NCBI GenBank assembly: GCA_903916355.1
Contig: CAIWWN010000157.1
Span: forward strand, 1 to 64,000
Length of the DNA: 64,000 bases
Source: an uncultured Burkholderiales bacterium
GTDB taxonomy: Bacteria; Pseudomonadota; Gammaproteobacteria; Burkholderiales; Burkholderiaceae_C
Direction of reading: 5' to 3'
The translations under genes were made by a program, and so were the position numbers. Within the stretch, counting starts at the first letter, position 1; the number at the start of each line of letters is the position of its first letter. The notes beneath the pieces were generated by a model. It was not told where the DNA came from. It searched no databases and worked only from the letters and a program-made list of their open reading frames with translations. Shown one piece after another: positions 41,964-51,934 of the stretch.

Positions 41964-42240
41964 AGATCCCGTGGGCTTGAAAGGTACAGATTTTACCCCT
42001 CAAGGTTATCCTCTCTCTTTCTCTTATTTCTTTATATCAATATAGTAGTAGTAGATAAGGGTGCCGTGCTTCTGTGGACAAGGTTTTAAAGCTCATATTT
42101 TTCAAAGACTTAGCCTGTCTGTACCCATGTGCACGAGTCTGCTTCGGTGGTGTATCTGAAATATGAATAACTTGGCCACTTTGAAGATTGCTGTGGATAA
42201 CTTGGTCTTTTGAGTCAAACTATCCACAACTTTATACAGC
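41964..42240. other. oriC: Candidate chromosomal replication origin (oriC)
   Basis: AT-rich intergenic. Perfect DnaA box TGTGGATAA (42192-42200, - strand TTATCCACA); one-mismatch boxes at 42073-42081 (TGTGGACAA), 42220-42228 (CTATCCACA) and 42162-42170 (TATGAATAA); TAG x4 at 42043-42054 next to a GC-rich spacer and AT-rich tract. Confidence 0.65.
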
Positions 42241-42450
42241 TCATTTTTCCAGAAACCATTGGATGAAGCCCTTGGCCACAAAACCCACCATGCCGAAGGC
42301 CAAGCCCAGAAAAATAACAAAAGTGCCGAACTTTCCGGCTTTGGATTCCCACGCCAAATGACCGATGATGAACAGCATATAGGCCATAAAGGCAGCCACG
42401 CCGAAGGTCAATCCAAAACCGGCAATTTGTGTTTCAGTGAATCCCCACAT
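42241..42450 (-). CDS. DUF2788 domain-containing small membrane protein
   Basis: 69 aa, two TM; TETQIAGFGLTFGVAAFMAYMLFIIGHLAWESKAGKFGTFVIFLGL. Confidence 0.88.
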   Translation of the reverse strand: MWGFTETQIAGFGLTFGVAAFMAYMLFIIGHLAWESKAGKFGTFVIFLGLAFGMVGFVAKGFIQWFLEK

Positions 42451-43289
42451 CAGAGAACCTCAGAAGACAAACGGTCTGGCAAATGGCGAGTGTCAACCAG
42501 GTCTTTGTAGGCATGCCAACTGGCGTGTCCCAGCATCGGGATGACGAAGATCAGACCTAAGAAGAGCGACATCAAACCCAAGGTGGCAAAACCCAAGATC
42601 AAGAAGGCCCAAAAAGCCAAAATCACAGGATGTGTGATGACCGCCTTCCAACTGGTCATGACCGCTTGCATGACAGTGACACGTTTGTCCAACAGCAAAG
42701 GCATGGACACTACACTGGAGGCGAAGATGGGTGCGGCCATCAGCCCACCCATGACCAGCCAAATTTCAAACAAAGAGCCTTCTGGTGCCAACACAACATG
42801 GTGGATGAAATCCATGGGGGTATGAATCGGTTGGCTGGCAGCCAGGGTGATCAAGGCAGAAGAGGTTAAAACCCATCCTGTTGCAGCCAATGCCAACAAC
42901 AAGCCAAATTGAATCAAACTCCAATAGCCTGCCGGGTCTTGCCTGGCGTGAAGTTGCCAACGGGTCCAGGTCTTGAAGAGTAATGTGGCATCCACTTTTT
43001 CCTGCCGCTCATCGGCGCGGCTCATGGCGTACAAACTGGTGGCCAAGACCGGTGCCACCACCAAAAATCCTGAAATAGCGCCTGCCAATAGCCAAAATTG
43101 GTCATGTGCCAAGAGTGTGATCAACAGGCCTGCGATGGACATCACGGCCCCATGCAACAAGCTCCAAAAGGGATGGCGTGCAATGTCTTTCCAGCCCAAG
43201 ACCAACCATTTCAGGGGTTGATCAAATTCAATGGATCGTATCGGTGGCAAAGAGCTTGTTGGGATGGGTGGAGTTCGGTTCGGCATCAA
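42450..43289 (-). CDS. DUF2189 domain-containing membrane protein
   Basis: 279 aa; LKWLVLGWKDIARHPFWSLLHGAVM, YAMSRADERQEKV; multiple TM. Confidence 0.88.
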   Translation of the reverse strand: MMPNRTPPIPTSSLPPIRSIEFDQPLKWLVLGWKDIARHPFWSLLHGAVMSIAGLLITLLAHDQFWLLAGAISGFLVVAPVLATSLYAMSRADERQEKVDATLLFKTWTRWQLHARQDPAGYWSLIQFGLLLALAATGWVLTSSALITLAASQPIHTPMDFIHHVVLAPEGSLFEIWLVMGGLMAAPIFASSVVSMPLLLDKRVTVMQAVMTSWKAVITHPVILAFWAFLILGFATLGLMSLFLGLIFVIPMLGHASWHAYKDLVDTRHLPDRLSSEVL

Positions 43290-43352
43290 CCGAGCTTAAT
43301 ATTGACAAGGCCTTTGTTGCTTGATGTACATCAATTTCAGAAAATGCGGACG

Positions 43353-43377
43353 AAAAAAAGGCTGTGACACCACAGCC
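43353..43377 (-). terminator. Intrinsic terminator downstream of the Spy/CpxP-like gene
   Basis: On - strand: GGCTGTG-GTGT-CACAGCC followed by TTTTTTT. Confidence 0.85.
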
Positions 43378-43403
43378 CTTGATGATCAGAGAAAAACTCT
43401 GAA

Positions 43404-43898
43404 TCAATGCAACATATGCCCTGGACCACCGTGCTGTCCTTCAGCCATGCGGTGCATGAATTTGGCGGTATGTTGGTCGAAGGTTTTTTTCTGCTCGTCA
43501 GACAAGGTGGCGTAAAACGTTTTGGTGGCATCGCCGCGTTTTTGCATTTCGGCATCACGTTGGGTTTTCAAGGCCATCATTTTGTCAATGCGTTCAGGCG
43601 TGGTTAATTTGTCCATGTCAGCCATCGCCATATGTTGCTGTTCAGTGTTGTGAGGCTTCATGCTGCCGGCAAAAGCAGTCCATTGACTTTCTTGTTCAGG
43701 CTTGAGTTTCAAGCTGGTTTTCAGTGCTTCCAAATGTTGAGCACGGCGATGTCCCATCATGTCGCGCATTTTTTGCATGGGGCCCGTTTGTCGCGCACCG
43801 GGCGGTGTGGCTGCTGTGTCGCTGGTGGTCGCGGTTTGCGCCATGGCGCTCAAACCGGTGAGCAAACTGGCGGTGATCAGGAGATGACGGAGTTTCAT
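43404..43898 (-). CDS. Spy/CpxP family periplasmic protein
   Basis: 164 aa; signal peptide; LTTPERIDKMMALKTQRDAEMQKRGDATKTFYATLSDEQKKTFD (LTxxQ-type). Confidence 0.82.
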   Translation of the reverse strand: MKLRHLLITASLLTGLSAMAQTATTSDTAATPPGARQTGPMQKMRDMMGHRRAQHLEALKTSLKLKPEQESQWTAFAGSMKPHNTEQQHMAMADMDKLTTPERIDKMMALKTQRDAEMQKRGDATKTFYATLSDEQKKTFDQHTAKFMHRMAEGQHGGPGHMLH

Positions 43899-44011
43899 GG
43901 TGTTCCCTTTGAAGTATCAAAAAACCTGAAGCCTGTGAGACCTCAAGGTGCATACCAGTGTGCGCCGTGAATGTGAACGCCAGTCATCTGGTCTGTATGT
44001 CTTTGTAAAGT

Positions 44012-44899
44012 TCAGGACTTGAACAGACCGTTGTTGAAGTCCTCAACGGCTTGCATCAATTCAGCGCGGGTATTCATGACAAAGGGGCCATATTGCGCAA
44101 TCGGCTCATGCAGTGGCCGGCCAGCAATCAACAACACGCGTGTGCCCGCCTTGGCTTGCAATTGAACTTGCTGGCCTTCGTTGCGCAGCACGCCCATGTG
44201 GTGCAAGGCCACAGCTTGGCTGTGGCCAGCAGCCTCGATGACGTCGGTGCTACCGCGGTAGGTGTAGAGGAAGGCGTTGTACGCGGGATTGAGCGCCTGT
44301 TCAAACTGGGCGTCGTGCTCAAAGTGAATGTCCAGGTACAGGGTGTCGGTGGGGTATTGATCGGCCGAGCGCTTCATGGCGCCCGATGTGCCTAGGCAGG
44401 CGCCTGAAATGATGCGCACCCGTACACCTTGAGGGCTCATTATTTCAGGAATATCTTCGCTTTGAATGTCCCGGTACCAAGGGACGCACAGCTTGTCTTT
44501 GCCCGGCAAATTCAGCCACAGCTGAAAGCCCTCCATCACGCCGGCTTCTTGCTCGGGCATTTCGCTGTGAATCACGCCTTTGCCTGCGGTCATCCATTGC
44601 ACGCCACCGTTTTGCAGCAAGCCTTGATGGCCTGCACTGTCTTGGTGGCGCATGCGGCCTGCGATCATGTAGGTGATAGTTTCAAAGCCCCGGTGCGGGT
44701 GGTCTGGAAAACCACCGCCATAGTCTTTGGGGTCGTCACTGCCAAATTGATCCAGCATTAAAAACGGGTCCAGGCGCTGCTGCAAATCGGCGGTGAGCAC
44801 GCGCGTCAATTTGACGCCATCACCATCACGAGTAGGGCGCCCCAAGACCAGCTGTTCAAGTCGGCGGTTGATCAAAGCGGGGGTGGTGGTCGCGGTCAT
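44012..44899 (-). CDS. Pirin family protein
   Basis: FLMLDQFGSDDPKDYGGGFPDHPHRGFETITYMIAGRMRHQDSAGHQGLLQNGGVQWMTAGKGVIHSEMPE; start at MTATTTPALINRR. Confidence 0.95.
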   Translation of the reverse strand: MTATTTPALINRRLEQLVLGRPTRDGDGVKLTRVLTADLQQRLDPFLMLDQFGSDDPKDYGGGFPDHPHRGFETITYMIAGRMRHQDSAGHQGLLQNGGVQWMTAGKGVIHSEMPEQEAGVMEGFQLWLNLPGKDKLCVPWYRDIQSEDIPEIMSPQGVRVRIISGACLGTSGAMKRSADQYPTDTLYLDIHFEHDAQFEQALNPAYNAFLYTYRGSTDVIEAAGHSQAVALHHMGVLRNEGQQVQLQAKAGTRVLLIAGRPLHEPIAQYGPFVMNTRAELMQAVEDFNNGLFKS

Positions 44900-44903
44900 A
44901 GGG

Positions 44904-45101
44904 TCAGGGTTGAACTTGGTAGCCTTCTTCGGCGATGGCGTGGCGCAGCGTTTCACGTGCTTGTTCAGATTCCACTGTGACGACGTTTTGACTCCGGTCA
45001 ATAATGACTTTGGCTTGAGGGTCTACAGTGACCAAGGCCTTGGTCACTGCTTTTTCACAATGACCACAGGTCATGCCCTCGACGGTGAAGAGGTGGTTCA
45101 T
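44904..45101 (-). CDS. Heavy-metal-associated (CopZ-like) metallochaperone
   Basis: MNHLFTVEGMTCGHCEKAVTKALVTVDPQAKVIID; GMTCxxC HMA motif. Confidence 0.92.
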   Translation of the reverse strand: MNHLFTVEGMTCGHCEKAVTKALVTVDPQAKVIIDRSQNVVTVESEQARETLRHAIAEEGYQVQP

Positions 45102-45157
45102 GTGTTTGTCCCGTTTAAAAAAGAAGCCCGAGCATATCCTTTTCATTGAAAAATGAC

Positions 45158-47389
45158 ATGACCATAATCAAACCTGAGACCTGCGCCATTGACATTTCTG
45201 TGGGCGGCATGACCTGTGCCTCTTGTGTCGGCCGTGTGGAAAAAGCGCTGCGCAAAGTCCCAGGCGTGCTGAGTGCCTCGGTCAATTTGGCGACGGAGTC
45301 GGCGCGCATTCAAGTCCAGGGCGATGCGTCCATGGAAGCCTTGCTGCGACGCGCCGTGCGCGATGCCGGTTACGATCCGCGCACCGCCGCGCAAGCCGAT
45401 GCGGCCTTGAACGCCTCTCCTTGGGAGGGTTTCTCCGCCGTGGCCTGGGGTTCGGCTTTGTCCCTGCCCTTGGTCTTGCCCATGCTGGGCGATCTGTTCG
45501 GGCAACACTGGATGCTGCCCGCGTGGCTGCAATTTGCCTTGGCCACGCCAGTGCAGTTCGTGCTGGGTGCGCGCTTTTACAAAGCCGGCTGGCACGCCGC
45601 GAAGGCCTTGAGCGGGAACATGGACTTGCTGGTGGCCCTGGGGACCTCGGCCGGTTGGTTGCTGTCGGTGTGGTTGTGGTGGGACGCGGCACCGGGTAGC
45701 ATGCCGCATCTGTACTTTGAAGGCTCTGCCGTGGTGGTGACCCTGGTGTTGCTCGGCAAATGGCTGGAAGCCCGCGCCAAGCAGCAAACCACCTCGGCCA
45801 TCCGCGCCTTGCACGCACTGCGGCCCGAAACCGCACATTGGATGGGGCCTGAGGGCGTGGTCGATGTGCCTTTGTTGGAGGTGCTGGTCGGTGACCACTT
45901 GGTGGTCTTGCCTGGCGAGCGCTTTCCGGTTGATGGCGTGCTGCTCGAAGGCGAGACGCAGGTAGACGAGTCGATGTTGACCGGTGAGTCCCAGGCGGTA
46001 CTGAAGACCACCGGTCAAGCCTTGACCGGGGCCTCCATCAATGGCGATGGCCGCGTGACGATGCGGGTCACCGCTGTAGGCCAAGAAACCGTGTTGGCCC
46101 ACATCATCCGTTTGGTGGAAGACGCGCAAGCCGCCAAGGCGCCGATTCAGCGGCTGGTGGACCAGGTGTCCGAGGTCTTCGTCCCGGTGGTCATCGGTGT
46201 CGCTGTGTTCACTTTGGGTGCCTGGCTGTGGCAGGGCGCCTTGTTTGAAACCGCGGTGATTCATGCCGTGGCGGTGTTGGTGATTGCCTGCCCTTGCGCT
46301 CTGGGCTTGGCCACGCCGGCGGCCATCATGGCCGGTACTGGGGTGGCGGCGAAAAATGGCATCTTGATCAAAGACGCGCAGGCCTTGGAGCTGGCTCACC
46401 GCGTCGACACGGTGGCCTTTGACAAAACCGGCACCTTGACCATGGGCTTGCCCCGCGTGACCGAGTTGTGGGCCGCTTCTGCGCCAGAAAAAGCGCAGTG
46501 GTTGCGTGTGGCTGCCGGGATTCAAAGTGGCAGCGAGCATCCTTTGGCTCGCGCGGTGTTGTCCATGGCGCACGACCAGCAGTTGGTGGCGTCGCCCTGT
46601 GAGCAGGTGCGCAGCGTCGCCGGGCGCGGTGTCGAGGCGCAGATTCAGGGCCGGTCGTATCTGTTGGGCAGCTTGGCTTGGATGCAGTCCGAAGGCCTGG
46701 ACTTGGCGCCTTGGCAAGCGCAGATCGATCTCTTGCATGGTCAAGGGGCCACCGTGTCGGCCTTGACCGAACGCCGCGTGCAAGGTCAGGCACCTGGTTT
46801 GCTCTTGCATGCCTTGTTTGCGTTTGGCGACGAGCCCAAACCCGGCGCCGCCGAGGCTTTGGCGGCCTTGCGCCAACGCGGCTTGCGCTTGGTGATGATT
46901 TCCGGCGACAACCAAGCTGCGGCCAACGCCATGGCGCGTCGTTTGGGCTTGCGCCCTGAGGCGGGCGAGGTGCGCGCCGAAGTCTTGCCGGCGGACAAAT
47001 CCGCGCTGATCAACCAGCTCAAAGAAGGCGGGCACATCGTCGCCATGGTGGGTGATGGCGTCAACGACGCACCCGCCCTGGCCGCGGCCCATGTGGGCAT
47101 GGCCATGGGCAATGGCACTGATGTGGCGATGCACGCGGCGGGCATCACCTTGATGCGCGGCGATGTCGCTTTGGTGGCGGCAGCGCTGGACATTTCGGCG
47201 CGCACCGTGGCCAAGATTCGGCAGAACCTGTTTTGGGCTTTTGCCTACAACGTGGCGGGCATTCCCTTGGCGGCGCTGGGCTTCTTGAGTCCGGTGTTGG
47301 CGGGCGGTGCCATGGCCCTGAGTTCGGTCAGCGTCATGACCAACGCCTTGTTGCTCAAGCGCTGGATGCCCTTGCGCGACAAAACCTGA
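45158..47389 (+). CDS. copA: Copper-translocating P-type ATPase (P1B)
   Basis: [50 protein letters not shown]; divergent from CopZ-like gene. Confidence 0.93.
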   Translation: MTIIKPETCAIDISVGGMTCASCVGRVEKALRKVPGVLSASVNLATESARIQVQGDASMEALLRRAVRDAGYDPRTAAQADAALNASPWEGFSAVAWGSALSLPLVLPMLGDLFGQHWMLPAWLQFALATPVQFVLGARFYKAGWHAAKALSGNMDLLVALGTSAGWLLSVWLWWDAAPGSMPHLYFEGSAVVVTLVLLGKWLEARAKQQTTSAIRALHALRPETAHWMGPEGVVDVPLLEVLVGDHLVVLPGERFPVDGVLLEGETQVDESMLTGESQAVLKTTGQALTGASINGDGRVTMRVTAVGQETVLAHIIRLVEDAQAAKAPIQRLVDQVSEVFVPVVIGVAVFTLGAWLWQGALFETAVIHAVAVLVIACPCALGLATPAAIMAGTGVAAKNGILIKDAQALELAHRVDTVAFDKTGTLTMGLPRVTELWAASAPEKAQWLRVAAGIQSGSEHPLARAVLSMAHDQQLVASPCEQVRSVAGRGVEAQIQGRSYLLGSLAWMQSEGLDLAPWQAQIDLLHGQGATVSALTERRVQGQAPGLLLHALFAFGDEPKPGAAEALAALRQRGLRLVMISGDNQAAANAMARRLGLRPEAGEVRAEVLPADKSALINQLKEGGHIVAMVGDGVNDAPALAAAHVGMAMGNGTDVAMHAAGITLMRGDVALVAAALDISARTVAKIRQNLFWAFAYNVAGIPLAALGFLSPVLAGGAMALSSVSVMTNALLLKRWMPLRDKT

Positions 47390-47482
47390 GCAGAAGTTGG
47401 GGTTTGCGCAGAGTTCTTGATTTGCGTCATTTCGGCGGGTCGAAAGCCCGGGCACACTGGTTCCCCAACCAGGAGAAATACC

Positions 47483-48064
47483 GTGAAACACAGCTGTTTG
47501 CAAATCATTCGGGATGAACACGCCTCATTGGCCGCCATGTTGCAGTCCATGCGTTTGATGGTGCAACGCGGCACGGCCGGTCAGGCGCAGAACTTTTTTG
47601 AAGTGATGCGTGCGATGTTGTTTTACATCGATGAGTTTCCTGAGCGTTTGCACCATCCGAAAGAGTCGAACCTGCTGTTTCCCCGCGTCGTGCGCAAAGC
47701 GCCCAGCGTCATGGGTGCGGTGGACCGGCTCGAGCGCGACCACATGCAAAGCGAAAAAGCGGTGCGCGATCTACAGCATTTGCTCTTGGCGTGGGAGCTG
47801 CTTGGGGAGTCGCGCCGCGAGGCCTTTGTGAGCGCATTCACCCCCTATGTGGACGCTTATTTGGAGCATATGCGGCTGGAGGAGACTGAAATCTTGCCGC
47901 AGGCTGAAAAACTGTTGTCAGCCGACGATTGGCGGGAATTGGACGCCGAGTTCGAGAAGAACGCGGATCCGCTCACCGGGAAACACCCGCCCGGCCCCGA
48001 GTTTGAAAAACTCTTCAGCCGCATCGTGATGAAAGCGCCCGCACCGATTGGTTTGGGCGCTTGA
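47483..48064 (+). CDS. Hemerythrin domain-containing protein
   Basis: GTG start after AGGAGA; CLQIIRDEHASLAAMLQSM...YIDEFPERLHHPKESNLLFP...HMRLEETEILPQAE Fe-ligand pattern. Confidence 0.9.
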   Translation: MKHSCLQIIRDEHASLAAMLQSMRLMVQRGTAGQAQNFFEVMRAMLFYIDEFPERLHHPKESNLLFPRVVRKAPSVMGAVDRLERDHMQSEKAVRDLQHLLLAWELLGESRREAFVSAFTPYVDAYLEHMRLEETEILPQAEKLLSADDWRELDAEFEKNADPLTGKHPPGPEFEKLFSRIVMKAPAPIGLGA

Positions 48065-48093
48065 GGCGAAGCCGCCCCGTGGTGCGGGCGGTT

Positions 48094-49215
<1,122 letters not shown>

Positions 49216-49224
49216 GAGGGTTTA

Positions 49225-50010
49225 TCAGGTGGCGAAATCGCTGTTTTCGCGTTGCAGTTTGCGCAGCAGGGACGGCCAAACGAATTGACCCCCCAGGCCG
49301 CCGGTTTGCACCCGCATCGAAGTGGCCACGCCGTCCAGAATCTGCGGGTCCACCGAGGTCAAGGCGTGAGCGCCTTGTTGACCGGCCAGCGCATCAACTT
49401 GGATGCGGCAGGTATTTTCAAAGGTGTACATCGACAAGAACGCGTCGGCAATGGTTTTGCCCACGGTGAGCAGGCCGTGGTTGCGCAGCATCAGGTAGTT
49501 GGCGTGGCCCAGGTCGGCCTGCAGGCGGGCTTTTTCCTCGTCGCGAATCGCCACCCCTTCGTAGCCGTGATAGGCCAGGGACGCCAGCACAAAGGTGCTT
49601 TGCTGGCTGATGGGCAAGACACCGTGGTGTTGTGCACTCACCGCCACACCGGCGCGGGTGTGGGTGTGCAACACGCAGCCCGCGTCTTCGCGCACCTCGT
49701 GCACCGCGCTGTGAATCACGAAGCCGGCGGGGTTGACCGGGAAGGGGTTGGCGTCGAGCTTGTTGCACTGCATGTCCACCTTGACCAGGCTGGAGGCGGT
49801 GATTTCGTCGAACATCAGCCCATAGGGGTTGATCAAAAATTGGTGGCTGTCGCCCGCCACGCTGTGCGGCAACTTGGCGCTGATGTGGGTGAAGACCAAA
49901 TCGCTCCAGCCATACAGGGCCACCAAGCGGTAGCAAGCGGCCAGGTCGCAGCGCAATTGCCATTCGTCGGCATGGACTTCGTTTTTCACGCTGGGGATGT
50001 TCAAGCTCAT
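49225..50010 (-). CDS. Class II aldolase/adducin family protein
   Basis: Start MSLNIPSVKNEVH; LVFTHISAKLPH, VLHTHTRAGVAVS, LMLRNHGLLTVGKTIADAF. Confidence 0.93.
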   Translation of the reverse strand: MSLNIPSVKNEVHADEWQLRCDLAACYRLVALYGWSDLVFTHISAKLPHSVAGDSHQFLINPYGLMFDEITASSLVKVDMQCNKLDANPFPVNPAGFVIHSAVHEVREDAGCVLHTHTRAGVAVSAQHHGVLPISQQSTFVLASLAYHGYEGVAIRDEEKARLQADLGHANYLMLRNHGLLTVGKTIADAFLSMYTFENTCRIQVDALAGQQGAHALTSVDPQILDGVATSMRVQTGGLGGQFVWPSLLRKLQRENSDFAT

Positions 50011-50041
50011 GGCAATGTTTCCTTCAAATGGGATCGCAAGC

Positions 50042-50314
50042 TTAATCTGGTGCGGTGAGCTTTTCCAGTCGCGCAAGGTACAGCCGGGCGTGGTGGCCGC
50101 CATCGTCTTGCGCGCCGCACATCTCAGGGTGCGGCTGCAGTTGCCCACACACGGCGGGCCGTTCAGGGCGGCCAAAAATCAAACATCGCAGGTCGTCGCC
50201 CAATTGAACGCAGCGCACCCCCGCCGGCTTGCCCAAAGGCATGCCGGGAATCGCGGAGCTGATGGAGGGCGCGATACAACAGGCGGCGCAGCCGCTGCGG
50301 CAAGAAAAAGTCAT
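50042..50314 (-). CDS. YkgJ-like cysteine cluster protein
   Basis: 90 aa; MTFSCRSGCAACCIAPSISSAIPGMPLGKPAGVRCVQL...RCLIFGRPERPAVCG spaced cysteines. Confidence 0.88.
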   Translation of the reverse strand: MTFSCRSGCAACCIAPSISSAIPGMPLGKPAGVRCVQLGDDLRCLIFGRPERPAVCGQLQPHPEMCGAQDDGGHHARLYLARLEKLTAPD

Positions 50315-50382
50315 GCCCGCATGCTAACCCGTGCCAAGCCCGTCTTGTCGCGTGCTCTGGCACTGTGGCTGCGGCAATGGCT

Positions 50383-51690
50383 TTAGGGGTAGAGGCCGCG
50401 CAACTCCCGCGCTTGCAAGATGCGCGTGCACGCGGTGATGAAGGTGGCCGTGCGCAGGCTCACCTGATGCGCTTGCGCCACCTGCCAGATGCCCTCAAAA
50501 GCCTCGGTCATGATGCGCACCAGGCGCGCGTTGACGTCGTCTTCGCTCCAGAAAAAGCTGGAGAAATCCTGCACCCATTCGAAGTAACTCACCGTCACGC
50601 CGCCGGCGTTGGCGATCACGTCGGGTACCACCAAAATGTTGCGCTCGCGCAGGATGTCGTCGGCGGCTGGCGTGGTCGGGCCGTTGGCGCCCTCAATCAC
50701 CAGCCGCGCTTGGATGCGGTGCGCATTCTCGGCGGTGATTTGCTGCTCCATCGCGGCGGGGATCATCACGTCGCACGGCGTGTCCCAGAAGGTCTCGCGC
50801 GCCACCGTTTCTGCGCCCTCCAAGCCGGCCACGCTGCCGTGCGTTTGCACGTGCTGCCACAGGGCCTGGGCGTCCAGGCCTGCGGGTTGGTACAGGGAGC
50901 CCTCGTGGTCTTGCACCGCCACCAGCACCGCTCCGGCTTGGGTGAACAGTTGCGCAGCGATGCCGCCCACATTGCCAAAGCCCTGCACCGCAATGCGCGC
51001 GCCTGGGATGGCCAAACCGATGTGCTGCGCCGCCAGGCAGCCGACGGTGAACACGCCGCGCCCGGTGGCCTCTTGGCGTCCCAGCGAGCCGCCCAGCGCG
51101 ATGGGTTTGCCTGTGACCACGGCGGTGTGGGTGGCGCCTTGGTTCATGGAGTAGGTGTCCATCATCCAGGCCATGATTTGCGCGTTGGTGTTGACGTCGG
51201 GCGCCGGAATGTCTTTGGTCGGCCCAATGATCACGCCGATCTCGCTGGTGTAGCGCCGGGTCAAGCGCTCCAGCTCGCCGCGTGACAAGGTTTTGGGGTC
51301 GACGCGAATGCCGCCCTTGGCGCCGCCAAACGGCAGGTTGACAGCGGCGTTCTTCACCGACATCCAGGCCGACAAGGCCATGACCTCCGACAGCGTGACT
51401 TCGGGGTGAAAGCGAACGCCCCCTTTGCCCGGGCCGCGACTGGTGTTGTGCTGCACCCGATAGCCCTCAAAGTGGGCCATGCTGCCATTGTCCAGCTCGA
51501 TAGGCACATCTACGATCAGGATGCGCTTGGGGCGCTTCAAGGTCTCGACCCATCGCGACAAGGGGCCCAAATAGGGCGTGACGCGGTCCACCTGCTGCAG
51601 GTAGTCGCCCCAGGGGCCGAGGTGGTCGGGGTTCAGGTAAGAGGGCAAGGCGTGGGGTGTTTGCATTGGGGCGGCTGGGGTCATGGACAT
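50383..51690 (-). CDS. Glu/Leu/Phe/Val family dehydrogenase (glutamate dehydrogenase)
   Basis: 435 aa; [43 protein letters not shown] and [15 protein letters not shown]. Confidence 0.95.
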   Translation of the reverse strand: MSMTPAAPMQTPHALPSYLNPDHLGPWGDYLQQVDRVTPYLGPLSRWVETLKRPKRILIVDVPIELDNGSMAHFEGYRVQHNTSRGPGKGGVRFHPEVTLSEVMALSAWMSVKNAAVNLPFGGAKGGIRVDPKTLSRGELERLTRRYTSEIGVIIGPTKDIPAPDVNTNAQIMAWMMDTYSMNQGATHTAVVTGKPIALGGSLGRQEATGRGVFTVGCLAAQHIGLAIPGARIAVQGFGNVGGIAAQLFTQAGAVLVAVQDHEGSLYQPAGLDAQALWQHVQTHGSVAGLEGAETVARETFWDTPCDVMIPAAMEQQITAENAHRIQARLVIEGANGPTTPAADDILRERNILVVPDVIANAGGVTVSYFEWVQDFSSFFWSEDDVNARLVRIMTEAFEGIWQVAQAHQVSLRTATFITACTRILQARELRGLYP

Positions 51691-51757
51691 CTCCGGTGAA
51701 ATCTGAATGCAAGCTTAGGTATTCAGCGCTGCGCTGTCCAAGGCCGATTTTGGGTTG

Positions 51758-51780
51758 GGTTATGCAAAAAATGAATAACC
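51758..51780. promoter_or_regulatory. Interrupted palindrome in gdh/mnmG divergent region (candidate regulator operator)
   Basis: GGTTAT-N11-ATAACC in the intergenic region. Confidence 0.4.
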
Positions 51781-51934
51781 GCGATTTTGGAAGTCGTGAT
51801 ACGGGCGGGCGCTGGGCGCGGCAAAGCCCGGCATGCCGTATTTCTACAGGGAGCTTGTAAAATCAGCCCCTTTGGGGCCGTACTGGCGCAGTGCGGCATT
51901 CGGGCGCGCTGCGCCTTGTCTGTTGGAACTTGCC

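Noticed and set aside
44950-44959. GTTTCACGTG inside the copZ-like gene, resembling half of a parS site
   Set aside because: The right half continues CTTG instead of AAACA, so the palindrome is lost. Likely chance.
45143-47521. 792-aa - strand ORF antisense to copA
   Set aside because: Shadow ORF: composition is Gln/His/Arg-rich with no family motifs, and it mirrors a clear P-type ATPase. High GC and codon bias keep the frame open.
51691-51934. Region upstream of mnmG as an alternative oriC
   Set aside because: Only a poor DnaA-box match (TTATGCAAA) and no box cluster or AT-rich unwinding tract. The 41964-42240 region is far better.
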